From: Candidatus Obscuribacter sp.
GTDB taxonomy: Bacteria > Cyanobacteriota > Vampirovibrionia > Obscuribacterales > Obscuribacteraceae
Assembly: GCA_016718315.1 (NCBI GenBank)
Contig: JADKDV010000013.1
Location: 34,456-98,455, forward strand
Direction of reading: 5' to 3'
Length of the DNA: 64,000 bases
The translations under genes were made by a program, and so were the position numbers. Of this stretch, positions 19,101 through 27,067 are shown one piece after another (position 1 is the stretch's first letter; every line of letters starts with the position of its first letter). The notes under the pieces are model-generated. The model did no database searches. It had not been told where the DNA came from and worked only from the letters and a program-made list of their open reading frames with translations.

Positions 19101-21731
19101 CGAGTAGTTACTCCCGGTGGTGGTTCTCTGATACCTCCTCCAGGTATCGTGCCATCGACTTCTGCGGCAGCTATGGCTGCAGGACGTCTCGCTAATGCCG
19201 GTGCTCCTGGCGTCAATGTTGACACCACTGCTAATGTCAATCAATTGCCTGGTCAAAATACTGGTTTTAATGCCAATCAACAGCTTGGCGCCAATGGTTT
19301 GCCCATCAATCCAGGCAATCTAAATGCCGCTGGCGGTCAGCTCAATCAAGGTCGCACACAGACTGGCACAGCTGATATCAACGTCGAAGGCGAAACTATC
19401 GGTCAAAACGGTCAGGTCGTGACTAACGCCACTGGTCGTGTGGTCGGTACTAATCCCGCCCAAAATGCTGCCAGTGTCGCAGCCGGAGCTATAATTGGAG
19501 CTGGTGCTACGATCGCAGCCAATCGGATGGCTGGCAATAACGGCCAACCACAACAACAAAATATTGATATCCAGGCTCAAGGGATAGGCGTTCAAGGCGC
19601 TCCATCCGCTCCTCCAACACAGTTTACTGCTGCTCACAGAGTGGTCGGTAATGCTGCTGGCGCAGGTTCACCACCGCCACCGCCTACAAACGTCGATGGC
19701 GGCACCATGGATGATGGTTCTGGTAATGGTGGCGGCGGCTTTACTGGTGGCACTTTGCCTCCCATCGGCAGTGGCGGCAAGCCAGCACCACCCAATCCAA
19801 ATGATCCTCGCCCTGACATGTTCAATAACCACCACCAGGCTGGTTATAACAAAGTACCTTTCCGGGTTGCCGCAGCCAATGCTCGTCTAGCTCAAGGTGC
19901 CACAATCGGTACATCTAATACTGGCAGTGACTATGTCGTTTACGACAACCAGGGTCACGCTATGCACTACCGCTTTGCTGAAGGTGCAACTCAAGAGCGT
20001 AAAGCCATGGGCATGATCGCTGGCTCACTTGGTGAGCTGATGAGCACAGACGCTGAGGCCTATGACAGCGCTCGTCAATCAGCCATTGATGCTGGTGAGC
20101 ACAAACCTCAGGGTGCTATGGAGCGTATCGCCTCTGGTATCCTCGCTTACAACGGTAGCTCATGGACTCAGACCGCTGCTGCCAAGCAAAGATTTGCTCG
20201 TTCTATGGCTAAGCATGCCAACCTTGGCTCTCAAGCTTATGTCAACGGTGGACAGGGCAACGCTTATACTCAGTTCCTAGAAAACAGATATGGCCATATG
20301 GATGATGAGAAGCAGGCTGAAGCCGTGCACATCATGACCACAGACGATACACCAGAATCCGGTTGGAGCTGGAGATTGCAACCATCTACCGAAGCTCTGA
20401 TCCAAAACGGTATCGGCATCAGCCCTGTAAACAGAGCGTGCGCAGCTAACATGGCTGTACTCAAGGCTCAGCCATGGTTGAGAGGAGCTGCAATCCGTGG
20501 TAGCGCTGCATACATGGAGTCCAAAGCCAACAGCAGCTTGCCTGATGATACTCATCCGATGGTTAAAAACTCCTGGTACGCTCACCACGCACAAGCGATG
20601 TCTCCTGAGACTGTCAACTGTGTCGGTGCTCTTACACTGGCTAGCGGTGACGTTAATATCTGCCGTGACTCGGCTATGGTCGATCAAGTTGTATCGATGG
20701 TACCAAGTGGTGGTAGACCCGAAGACTATGTCGGCGCCTACAATGCCCTTCAAACCGGTAGTCGTGTCGTGAAGAGCATGATGGCACCTCGCAGTGGCTC
20801 AGCCAGTGTTGGCTCTGTCCGCGGTGGAGGCGGCGGCGGTGGCTTTAGCGGTGGCGGTGGTGGCACCAACAATGCTGAAATGGACGTCATCGTCGAAAGC
20901 GGCTCTTCATCAGCTGGTAGCTTCAACCCTGCCTCAGTAAACCTCGGTGGTATCGGTGGCAACAACGGTGTAAACGATACCCGTGTGGATGTCCGTACTT
21001 CCAATCAATCCAGTGCTGGCGCCAATCTCGGTAGTCAGACTGTACGTGTCCCTGGTGGTACTAATAACCCCGGTCAGGTGCGTATGGGCTCGGTCACTCA
21101 GAATGGCGGTGGTCCTCGCAATCAAGACGATCAAGTACAAGTCGATGTCGAAATTGGTAGCAGTGGCGCTCCTGGCTCCTCGGCTGACGATATCCAGCGT
21201 GCTGCTCTCAATTCAGCACTGCAATACTTTGGTGGTAATAGCACTGAGATGGTTAAGACTGTCACTGCCAACCTTGTAGCATCAGGCATGAGCTACAACG
21301 ACATGAATAATCCCAACTTGATGAAGACTGCTATACAGTCTTATGCCACCAATCCAACTTCAATGCCTCAGGTGGCTCTGGCAGCCAATGCCGTTGGACC
21401 AGCTAATGTCAAACCTCAGCACGTCGAAATTGTGCAAAATATGCAAGATAACGATCCTCGCTGGGATAGCCGCAGCATCACTCCTCAAGCGATGTATACA
21501 GCTAGTGCCATTGTGGAAGCTCACCAGGCTAATCCACAGGCTTATGGTCCTGCCTACTTGACTCAAGAATATGTCCAGAAAGTAGCTAGCTACCCTGGCT
21601 TTAGACCTAGAGAGATGCCGATGCGCGGCGCTAACGGACAGGTCTCATATCAAGAGCGCACACCTGTGCCAGCAGAAGTGATACTCAATCACCTTGCTGA
21701 CAAAATGCGTCGCTTTGGCAACGTCCAGTAA
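16110..21731 (+). CDS. Giant VirB6/TrbL-like T4SS membrane protein
   Basis: VirB6/TrbL proteins form the inner-membrane channel of type IV secretion systems. GTG 16110 is favoured because a signal peptide follows directly (ending SAALAQ) and the upstream leader repeat is untranslated in the sister genes. The frame is open from 15831, so the length is about 1873-1966 aa, far above the usual 300-500. After the NTTQVAQSVEQKLWPAFG module come at least five hydrophobic helices (bases about 16490-17440), including DLLLLLFIMCIWKYWADAAW and GFVAFVGLIIYLIVGGILVA. A low-complexity Ala/Gly/Asn/Pro region follows (about 17580-19800) with three degenerate repeats of about 110 aa. A more globular part (about 19800-20760) and Gly-rich tail complete it. 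The long soluble region recalls extended VirB6 proteins of Rickettsiales; that comparison is from general knowledge. Confidence 0.75.
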   Translation: MDNGISTKSKTSPGKRLSAIIAALFTLALFVFNSAALAQTQLPIPGGDFGNNPPGQSDVDLSQGAGQTQATAERIYDAPGQTTLVREQAEQNTTQVAQSVEQKLWPAFGSYNDVYQGLSAFWGDDIISNFFANIGQLIGKWLSEFINGWIADAVQFLTGFLRIFVLNPNIATNGLAASGGPADDISPYIRQGADIMYGIAVDLLLLLFIMCIWKYWADAAWRGGGNLMGAVGRLIFTAGLMLAWPTIYAFEIQITNEMIKAVYFNSADQVAMLDAAMAAAVKAGLVAGAGLLANATAPIGGQVFGGLLAGGAGGIVLGTVGGFVAFVGLIIYLIVGGILVAELIYILVLKAIQTALLCAQYMFAPIFLVFFALPDTENVTSGFVRSFVEVSLWTFVWVGMLKILVVVVLSDFNPWGKIVMAVGVLQLMIQVPSFLARAQISPMSDFVSAGLVTGGILGAGKALSNVVSNRGMHLANAIGNFGFAGAKGAPKSQSVDLNSPNDVANPDLLKKQRQASSTGNVDGQGQKLNPADEAKKKADEAKKAEAAKNGPEAKKDKNGNPMGTPPGQAAALNADGTPKTPAEAEAAKQKQAEMAAMLGQKLADRNATGTPGATPPKASDPASAANLASTTGVTPPGTGASAGNGTGAGSGAGTVPGANPTGAKLDPAATAAAAAAALAAKNNTGVPKTGDPGALEGKTDATVKNKADGANAATTNANNGKPLTPEDAAKAAAANAALNPGLTPPGAKPKDGQVEVEGTSTPAGGVAGAQAGKLNTATGDPAKGNTPGQLAADGDKSTIKAPGATPGGAALNTAGAPADTNVVQKPGITPANAVPPGNSAQLAEAAKGINRGTADFTTKAGSSDVTVEGDAGAPLSQVTNKDAGKIVGNTAAPIVGGAILGAGAAIVGAKLAGQGQQPGANVNAETTTNINQVPGQNGNVNPQLGANGLPINPAALTGAAANAGGQLKTPGATTDVNVESDPNNPNNPGQVTTSATGRVVTPGGGSLIPPPGIVPSTSAAAMAAGRLANAGAPGVNVDTTANVNQLPGQNTGFNANQQLGANGLPINPGNLNAAGGQLNQGRTQTGTADINVEGETIGQNGQVVTNATGRVVGTNPAQNAASVAAGAIIGAGATIAANRMAGNNGQPQQQNIDIQAQGIGVQGAPSAPPTQFTAAHRVVGNAAGAGSPPPPPTNVDGGTMDDGSGNGGGGFTGGTLPPIGSGGKPAPPNPNDPRPDMFNNHHQAGYNKVPFRVAAANARLAQGATIGTSNTGSDYVVYDNQGHAMHYRFAEGATQERKAMGMIAGSLGELMSTDAEAYDSARQSAIDAGEHKPQGAMERIASGILAYNGSSWTQTAAAKQRFARSMAKHANLGSQAYVNGGQGNAYTQFLENRYGHMDDEKQAEAVHIMTTDDTPESGWSWRLQPSTEALIQNGIGISPVNRACAANMAVLKAQPWLRGAAIRGSAAYMESKANSSLPDDTHPMVKNSWYAHHAQAMSPETVNCVGALTLASGDVNICRDSAMVDQVVSMVPSGGRPEDYVGAYNALQTGSRVVKSMMAPRSGSASVGSVRGGGGGGGFSGGGGGTNNAEMDVIVESGSSSAGSFNPASVNLGGIGGNNGVNDTRVDVRTSNQSSAGANLGSQTVRVPGGTNNPGQVRMGSVTQNGGGPRNQDDQVQVDVEIGSSGAPGSSADDIQRAALNSALQYFGGNSTEMVKTVTANLVASGMSYNDMNNPNLMKTAIQSYATNPTSMPQVALAANAVGPANVKPQHVEIVQNMQDNDPRWDSRSITPQAMYTASAIVEAHQANPQAYGPAYLTQEYVQKVASYPGFRPREMPMRGANGQVSYQERTPVPAEVILNHLADKMRRFGNVQ
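18664..19650 (+). repeat. Three degenerate ~110-aa repeats in the VirB6-like protein
   Basis: Repeats start near 18664, 19012 and 19348. Shared elements include a D-x-N/T-VE strand, ATGRVVG-like text, a Gly/Ala hydrophobic stretch (GGAILGAGAAIVGAKLAG; GAIIGAGATIAANRMAG), NVNQLPGQN and QLGANGLPINP. The third copy lacks the last element. The pattern indicates internal duplication of a coding unit. Confidence 0.7.
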
Positions 21732-21840
21732 AGTCCTATAAATGTGGAGCAGACAACCTGCTTAATGGGTTTTTAGTGTGATTTGTCGCCATGGTAAAAA
21801 CCGTGGTTGAAAGTTTTTGCAACTGGCCTAAAATGAAATT

Positions 21841-22512
21841 ATGAAGTTCTTCAAACTACGACAATTAACTCTGGTCTGTCCGGCCTGTCAAACAGTCTTT
21901 GCCACTTTTGAACTGGCACGGACTCCCCATGTCTCGGCCGATACGCCCATGGAGACCGATTTGCACAGGATTTTGCCCGATGCTCAGCTGAGAGCAGCGC
22001 TGCTTGCAACCTGTCCTAATTGCATCTATACATGGTGGCTCAGTTCATTTCGTGAGCATCATTATCTGCCACAAATTGTGCCTGATTCGCCTCCCCTTGA
22101 GCCCTCCAAAAAATTCGCCCATGCGGTCCAGACCGGGCGCAAGAGCGGTGTTAGCCTACTTGATAGAGCGGTACTTGCTCTCAATGGTTACTGGTGTGCT
22201 CGGGAGCAAGGTGCTGAGACTATCAAGTTTTTAAAACTGGCCAAGGTGGAACTAGCTGGGGCTCTTGCCGATCAAAGCTGGGTGGGCAATAGAAGTCGCT
22301 ATAATTATATCGAGGGCGAAGTCTGCCGCTTACTTGGTGAGTTTGCAGAGGCTGATAAATACTATGTTCTCGTGGACAAATCATCGGGACTGCCAGCAGA
22401 GCTAATCGCCAAAATGCGTAGCTTTGCCGCCAGTGGGAATAAAAACCCTATACGGCTGCCTCCGCACCTTGTGCAGGCAATTTTTATGCAACCAAATGCA
22501 GCAAGTGCTTAA
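21841..22512 (+). CDS. Zinc-ribbon (DUF2225/CpXC-like) protein with helical C-terminus
   Basis: The N-terminus carries two CxxC pairs, CPACQTVF (residues about 14-21) and CPNCIYTWW (about 60-68), spaced as in DUF2225/CpXC-type zinc ribbons. The remainder, about residues 95-200, is helical and TPR-like (SRYNYIEGEVCRLLGEFAEADKYY). There is no signal peptide, so it should be cytoplasmic. It sits between the VirB6- and VirB3-like genes, which suggests an accessory or assembly role in the T4SS. No enzymatic motif is seen. The domain name rests on motif pattern only. Confidence 0.6.
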   Translation: MKFFKLRQLTLVCPACQTVFATFELARTPHVSADTPMETDLHRILPDAQLRAALLATCPNCIYTWWLSSFREHHYLPQIVPDSPPLEPSKKFAHAVQTGRKSGVSLLDRAVLALNGYWCAREQGAETIKFLKLAKVELAGALADQSWVGNRSRYNYIEGEVCRLLGEFAEADKYYVLVDKSSGLPAELIAKMRSFAASGNKNPIRLPPHLVQAIFMQPNAASA

Positions 22513-22521
22513 CTATAGATT

Positions 22522-22860
22522 ATGGATGACATTACACCACTAAATTTAGAAGACTCTCCCAAGCTTTTCGGCCTGCGTTACGATCAGCTGTTTACTCTTC
22601 TGGGCACAGTCCTGGGGGCGATGCAGCTATATACGTATCTCAATCCAATTATGTTTGGCACCCATGATTTGCGCGTCTATCTCTGCATTTTTATTGGTCT
22701 GATTGGACCTGCGTACTGTCTTTTGACACTCAATCATTCCACCAATTACTGGGAGACTTTGCTCAACTTTTATGTGGGTAATCGTATTTTTGTACCTGGT
22801 CCAGATCCCAATCCTCAGCGTTTTCTTCTCGAAGAGCCGTTGCCTGACTTTACGGAGTAG
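22522..22860 (+). CDS. VirB3-like T4SS inner-membrane protein
   Basis: This 112-aa protein has two adjacent membrane helices (FTLLGTVLGAMQLYTYLNPI; VYLCIFIGLIGPAYCLLTL), short polar ends and a C-terminal acidic tail. Size, the two-helix topology and its position immediately before the VirB4 ATPase match VirB3 (PrgI/TraL-type) proteins, which anchor VirB4 at the membrane. The sequence itself is weakly conserved, so gene order carries much of the assignment. It ends 2 bp before the VirB4 start, where its final GAG TAG supplies part of the next gene's ribosome-binding site. Confidence 0.7.
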   Translation: MDDITPLNLEDSPKLFGLRYDQLFTLLGTVLGAMQLYTYLNPIMFGTHDLRVYLCIFIGLIGPAYCLLTLNHSTNYWETLLNFYVGNRIFVPGPDPNPQRFLLEEPLPDFTE

Positions 22861-22862
22861 CT

Positions 22863-25688
22863 ATGGTCACTTCAGTTACTCGCTCACAGCAAAAAAAACT
22901 CAGCATCCTCGGCTTTTTAAATCGGGGTAAGACTGATGCTACCGAAGGTTATATAGGCGATCCGTCCAGATTGCCAGGTGAGCCTGTGCCGCGTCCGCAC
23001 GCAGCAGCCCCGTCGATTTTGCCGCTATGGGATTTATTCCACGATGATGCCAGTGGACTGGGCATTGTCGTCCTTAAGGATGGCACTTACCGCTGCTGTT
23101 ATGAGGTAGACGGTGTCCACGTCTCAGGTTTTGACGAAGTCAGGCTTGGTTCACTAATGAATCACTTCACTGGTTTTCTCAATGGTATTGATACATCAGT
23201 GCAGCTCACTGTGGTTTGCCACAATATTTCAAAGCGAGAATATTTTCAAAAGCATCCGGTAGAAGTGGCTGATGATAGCTTCTTGCGCTATGTCGGTAAG
23301 GCCGTAGAAAACGACCAGGCCGCCTTGCTCGCTCGTAACTTTGTGCCAGAACTCAAATTTTTTGTCACCTTTTGCTATCGTCCTCCCAAAGAAAAACCAC
23401 AAAAACAAAATATCGTAAAAACAGCTGTTAATAACGTTCTTGATGCGTTCACCAGTCAGGCTGCCAGGCAGTCTGTTGGTAGCCATTTTAAAAACGTTAA
23501 TACACTGATTCAGCGTGCCAATGGTTATATCAACCAACTGGGCAGCTGTGGTATGAGCGGCAGACCGGTCTCAGCGGTGGAATATTTTCAGATGCTCTAC
23601 AAAGAGCTAAATCCGCAACAGGCCAATCTCAATCACGATAGTCTGCCTATTCCAGTGAGACCGCAAACAAAACCAGTGCCTCAATCAGTACGTCGGATTT
23701 TTCCTGATATGGAGCCTGCTACCATCCGGCAGCAACTGACTGAGTCTCGCTATGACTTTAGTGCTAGTGATTTTGTCAAAGTCACAGACATGACCTCCTA
23801 TCTCGAAAACACCGACCCCACTAATCTCAATCCAGAGTTAGAAGTGGCTGGTCGTTATATTCGTACTCTCTATATGAATCGCCTGCCTGAGCGTACTGGA
23901 CCGCTCTGGTTGCAGCCGCTTTTGCGTCTTAACTGCGAATGGAAGATGAATCTCTATGCTCATAAGCTCGATAAAGAGCTGTTCCGCAAGAGCTTACAGC
24001 GCAAGCAAGCACAGGCTTCTGCTAACACCTATCAGGGTGTCATGGGGCAACGTTCTGCACCCAACCAGGAAGAAGCCGAAAAGGCTCAGGAAGCGGCTCA
24101 GATTGGTTCTGAGTTGTACACCACCAACATGGAAGTCTTTAACTACGCCATCTATTTTTCGCTTTATGCTGACTCACTTGAGGAGCTTAACCGCTCTACC
24201 GAGTTTGTCCGTTCGGCTGCCCCGCAGTGCCGTGGTGCTCGTTTTGTCATTGGCTACCATGAGCAAAAAGCACTCTTTGTCGGCTCTTTGCCAGGACTTG
24301 GACTGGACGTAAACAGACGTGGTAAGGCTGTGCGTACACCCACTGTGCGTAACTCTTTTCCTTTTGTGCACGCCAAGTTGGGCTCCGAAAAGGGCGACTG
24401 GTTAGGCTTCTCCAAAGAAACACTGGAGCCAGTATTTCTCAATCCCTACGACGAAAAACTACCAAACGCTTTGTGTATCGTCTTTGGTCAGCCTGGTGAA
24501 GGTAAATCCATGGTGGCCCAGCAAATAATCCAGATGAAGACTTTGTCTGGCGCCAAGACAATCATTATTGACCGATCCGGCAGCTACAAGATGCTTACTG
24601 AGGTCTATGACGATACCGCCTATATCAAGCTTGGTCCGGATGGTCAGGTTTGTATCAATCTATATGATTTACCCTTCCAGGGACCTGATGGTAAGCCGGT
24701 GGACCCAGCTAATCCACCAGAGTCGCATATCATCAAGATTCTCAACTTCCACTCAGTGATGCTGGGTGATAAAGGCGAGCAAGCACTCACTAAAGACGAA
24801 AAGCCTGTCTTGATGCATGGTATCCAGGCAATTTATAAGAGTTGCGCTCAAGAAGGTCGCATCCCCATCGAGTCAGACCTGGTCAATTGGCTTAACGAAG
24901 AAGCGCAGCGTGCCGGTAAAAGTAAGCGCGGCGAAGTTTGTGAAGATCTGGCTAACCGTCTCAGTCTTTATTGCAAGGGAGCTATCTTTGGCAAGCTGTT
25001 TGATGGACCTACATCGATTCCGCTTGATACTCAGCTTATGGTGTTTGATACATCGGATCTCTCTCACGATAAGACTCTTGAGGCAGTAGTGACACTCTTT
25101 GTCTCTGACTATGTGCTGCGCCGTGCTGCCCAGCATAAAGCCGAAAAAGTCGCTCAAGGTTTACCCTCACGCTTTGTTTTTTGCATAGACGAGTTGTGGA
25201 GACTACTGCGTTACGAAGGCGGTAAGACCCTTGTAGAAGACGCCTCGCGTACCAGCCGCCACTTAGGTCTGCTTTTTATCGGTATCTCCCAGGAGCTGGG
25301 TGACCTTTTGCGCGATGATAGAGCACGTAACCTGGCAACAAACAGTGCCATTAAGATCATTCTCGGTAATGACCCATCCAACTTTGATGCCATCCGCGAT
25401 GCCTGCGGCTTGACGCCACAAGAGATGTCGGCGATTGCCCATTTGACCAGAAAAAACCGCGAGTATTCAGATGCCTTTTTGATCTATCACAAGATGTCTC
25501 GTGGTGTGGTCAAACTTGTAGTACCTAAGTTTATGTACTGGGTGGCCACAACTGAGCCCAACACCGACCAGCCTTGTCGCTCCAAAATGATCGAGCTCTG
25601 CAAAGGTGATCCGCGCTGGGCTTGCCACCTCCTTGGTCAGGGTTATCGACCAGAGACATTTTCAGAAGAACTTTTGCAATCAGGTTAG
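22863..25688 (+). CDS. virB4: VirB4-like T4SS ATPase
   Basis: VirB4 is the conserved ATPase that energises T4SS assembly and substrate movement at the inner membrane. The 941-aa protein has the expected N-terminal domain (about residues 50-400) and a C-terminal RecA-like motor. Walker A GQPGEGKSM lies near residue 542, Walker B FVFCIDELWRLL near 770, and the downstream motif LLFIGISQELGDLL near 805. Length is above the usual 800. The insertion near residues 385-405 (Gln/Ala/Glu-rich) is unusual. GGAG lies 5 bp before ATG 22863. Translational coupling with the VirB3-like gene is likely. Identification as VirB4/TraC-type is firm. Confidence 0.92.
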   Translation: MVTSVTRSQQKKLSILGFLNRGKTDATEGYIGDPSRLPGEPVPRPHAAAPSILPLWDLFHDDASGLGIVVLKDGTYRCCYEVDGVHVSGFDEVRLGSLMNHFTGFLNGIDTSVQLTVVCHNISKREYFQKHPVEVADDSFLRYVGKAVENDQAALLARNFVPELKFFVTFCYRPPKEKPQKQNIVKTAVNNVLDAFTSQAARQSVGSHFKNVNTLIQRANGYINQLGSCGMSGRPVSAVEYFQMLYKELNPQQANLNHDSLPIPVRPQTKPVPQSVRRIFPDMEPATIRQQLTESRYDFSASDFVKVTDMTSYLENTDPTNLNPELEVAGRYIRTLYMNRLPERTGPLWLQPLLRLNCEWKMNLYAHKLDKELFRKSLQRKQAQASANTYQGVMGQRSAPNQEEAEKAQEAAQIGSELYTTNMEVFNYAIYFSLYADSLEELNRSTEFVRSAAPQCRGARFVIGYHEQKALFVGSLPGLGLDVNRRGKAVRTPTVRNSFPFVHAKLGSEKGDWLGFSKETLEPVFLNPYDEKLPNALCIVFGQPGEGKSMVAQQIIQMKTLSGAKTIIIDRSGSYKMLTEVYDDTAYIKLGPDGQVCINLYDLPFQGPDGKPVDPANPPESHIIKILNFHSVMLGDKGEQALTKDEKPVLMHGIQAIYKSCAQEGRIPIESDLVNWLNEEAQRAGKSKRGEVCEDLANRLSLYCKGAIFGKLFDGPTSIPLDTQLMVFDTSDLSHDKTLEAVVTLFVSDYVLRRAAQHKAEKVAQGLPSRFVFCIDELWRLLRYEGGKTLVEDASRTSRHLGLLFIGISQELGDLLRDDRARNLATNSAIKIILGNDPSNFDAIRDACGLTPQEMSAIAHLTRKNREYSDAFLIYHKMSRGVVKLVVPKFMYWVATTEPNTDQPCRSKMIELCKGDPRWACHLLGQGYRPETFSEELLQSG

Positions 25689-25691
25689 AGC

Positions 25692-26324
25692 ATGTTTGAT
25701 TATCAAGCTGGAGAGCGCTACAAGCTCACCTTAATTATGGTGGGAGCAGTTGGTGTCATTGCCGGCATCTTCCTGATGATTATTGTGGCGCCTCCCTCCG
25801 AGGCTCCGCGCAAAAAGCGTCCGATGTCGAGATCTAGCTATGACCCTGATGTTACTGGCATTCCGCGCTCATTGGGTGGTGGCTCCACCACCGGTACAAC
25901 CGAATACGGTGCCGCAGCTACTCAAGGTGCTACTGCCGTAAACTCTGCTGACGGCAATGCTGCCAAAGATTTCGTCAGAGCCTTTGCCTCAAACTCATTT
26001 GATTTTTCTGCTAGTACCGCTGCTTCCAATCAGCAAAAGGCCATGGCCATGATGTCGCCAGAGACTGCCAGCAACTATCAAGCTAATGTCTGGGGACCAG
26101 TTGCCAGTCAGGTAACTGGCTCTGACGTCACTACTCAATTTACGCCATCAGTGATTTCTACCGGACAAGCCAATCCAGATGGGTCCATTGTGATTTTTCT
26201 CCAGGGGCAACTTGCCCTCAGGGCAGCCGATGGGCATGAAGAGCAAAAGGCAATAAACATGGAATACCTGGTGCAAAAGATGCCGGATGGTTCAATGCGT
26301 ATCGCTGGTATTCAAGAAAAATAG
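25692..26324 (+). CDS. VirB8-like T4SS protein
   Basis: A short cytoplasmic N-terminus, one membrane helix (LTLIMVGAVGVIAGIFLMII, residues about 13-32), a polar linker and a C-terminal domain of about 130 aa make this bitopic. The C-terminal part (AAKDFVRAFASNSFDFS ... GSIVIFLQGQLALRA ... MEYLVQKMPDGSMRIAGI) has the helix-plus-curved-sheet order of NTF2-like VirB8/TcpC domains, which nucleate the T4SS channel. It begins 3 bp after the VirB4 stop. Without a structure comparison the VirB8 call rests on topology, length and gene order. Confidence 0.62.
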   Translation: MFDYQAGERYKLTLIMVGAVGVIAGIFLMIIVAPPSEAPRKKRPMSRSSYDPDVTGIPRSLGGGSTTGTTEYGAAATQGATAVNSADGNAAKDFVRAFASNSFDFSASTAASNQQKAMAMMSPETASNYQANVWGPVASQVTGSDVTTQFTPSVISTGQANPDGSIVIFLQGQLALRAADGHEEQKAINMEYLVQKMPDGSMRIAGIQEK

Positions 26325-26326
26325 TC

Positions 26327-26348
26327 AGAGCAGGATTATTGCTCTTTT
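26327..26348 (+). terminator. Short hairpin after the VirB8-like gene
   Basis: AGAGCA (26327-26332) pairs with TGCTCT (26340-26345) around a 7-nt loop and is followed by TTTG. It starts 3 bp after the stop codon. The stem is only 6 bp, so it is a weak intrinsic terminator or attenuator. Confidence 0.4.
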
Positions 26349-26515
26349 GTATCGGTGCTAGGATGAAATCAGAAAGATTGTGCTCTCAGAAAGCTATTTA
26401 TGTCAGAAATACGAGCTTTCTTCGTAGTTACCGTAGTTGTGGTCTGGCTTGTGTTGTGCAATAACTTGATATGATGCCATTAATCTATCACTATGGTGAT
26501 ACTGAGGAGAGTTAG

Positions 26516-27067
26516 ATGGGTTGGAGTCAACAGACTGGTGAACTGGGGCAGGTAATTGGTTACCGCAACAACGAGACCGGCGAAAAAATATCTCCAAAAG
26601 AATTTGAACGACGCCAATCAATGCAAGGCAGCGTGCAACCTGCTGTGGGCAGTTACGGCACGATGCAACAAATGCCTGCTCAGTACGGTCAAGCTGTGGC
26701 TCCTGGTTATTCTGTGGCACCTCAAGGCGCAGGTGGCTTTGCCCAACCTGTAGCACCTGGTTTTGCCGCTCCTGTCGGTAATGTCGCGCCAGATGCAGCA
26801 AAAGTTTGGATTCAACCTAATGCTCAAGTCTTTCAAGGTGGACAGCCTGTACCAGTACAGGGCATGCCCGCCCAGCAGATGCCAGCTCAGGGTATGGCAC
26901 CACAAGGCATGGCGCCTCATATGCCACTGGCTCAGCCAGGCATGCTCCCGCCGGGTCAGGGTTTGGCAAAAACCTCCGCATGGAAGGCGTTGCCACACAC
27001 CAGACTGGTAGCTCTATGGGTCGTAAAGGCAAGGGCTTTTTGGATGCTACATCTATCGCCATCTTGA
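26516..27067 (+). CDS. Met/Pro/Gln-rich protein, probable N-terminus of the VirD4-like protein
   Basis: A GAGGAG ribosome-binding site precedes ATG 26516. The first 40 residues look folded (GELGQVIGYRNNETGEKISP); the rest is a Met/Pro/Gln/Ala-rich low-complexity stretch (MPAQQMPAQGMAPQGMAPHM). The frame overlaps the VirD4-like ORF by 88 bp, and the VirD4 frame lacks any ribosome-binding site. One extra A in the AAAAA tract at 26968-26972 would join the two frames into a single protein. After that tract the frame yields a tail (SAWKALPHTRLVALWVV) that looks out of frame. It may instead be a separate small protein. Confidence 0.5.
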   Translation: MGWSQQTGELGQVIGYRNNETGEKISPKEFERRQSMQGSVQPAVGSYGTMQQMPAQYGQAVAPGYSVAPQGAGGFAQPVAPGFAAPVGNVAPDAAKVWIQPNAQVFQGGQPVPVQGMPAQQMPAQGMAPQGMAPHMPLAQPGMLPPGQGLAKTSAWKALPHTRLVALWVVKARAFWMLHLSPS

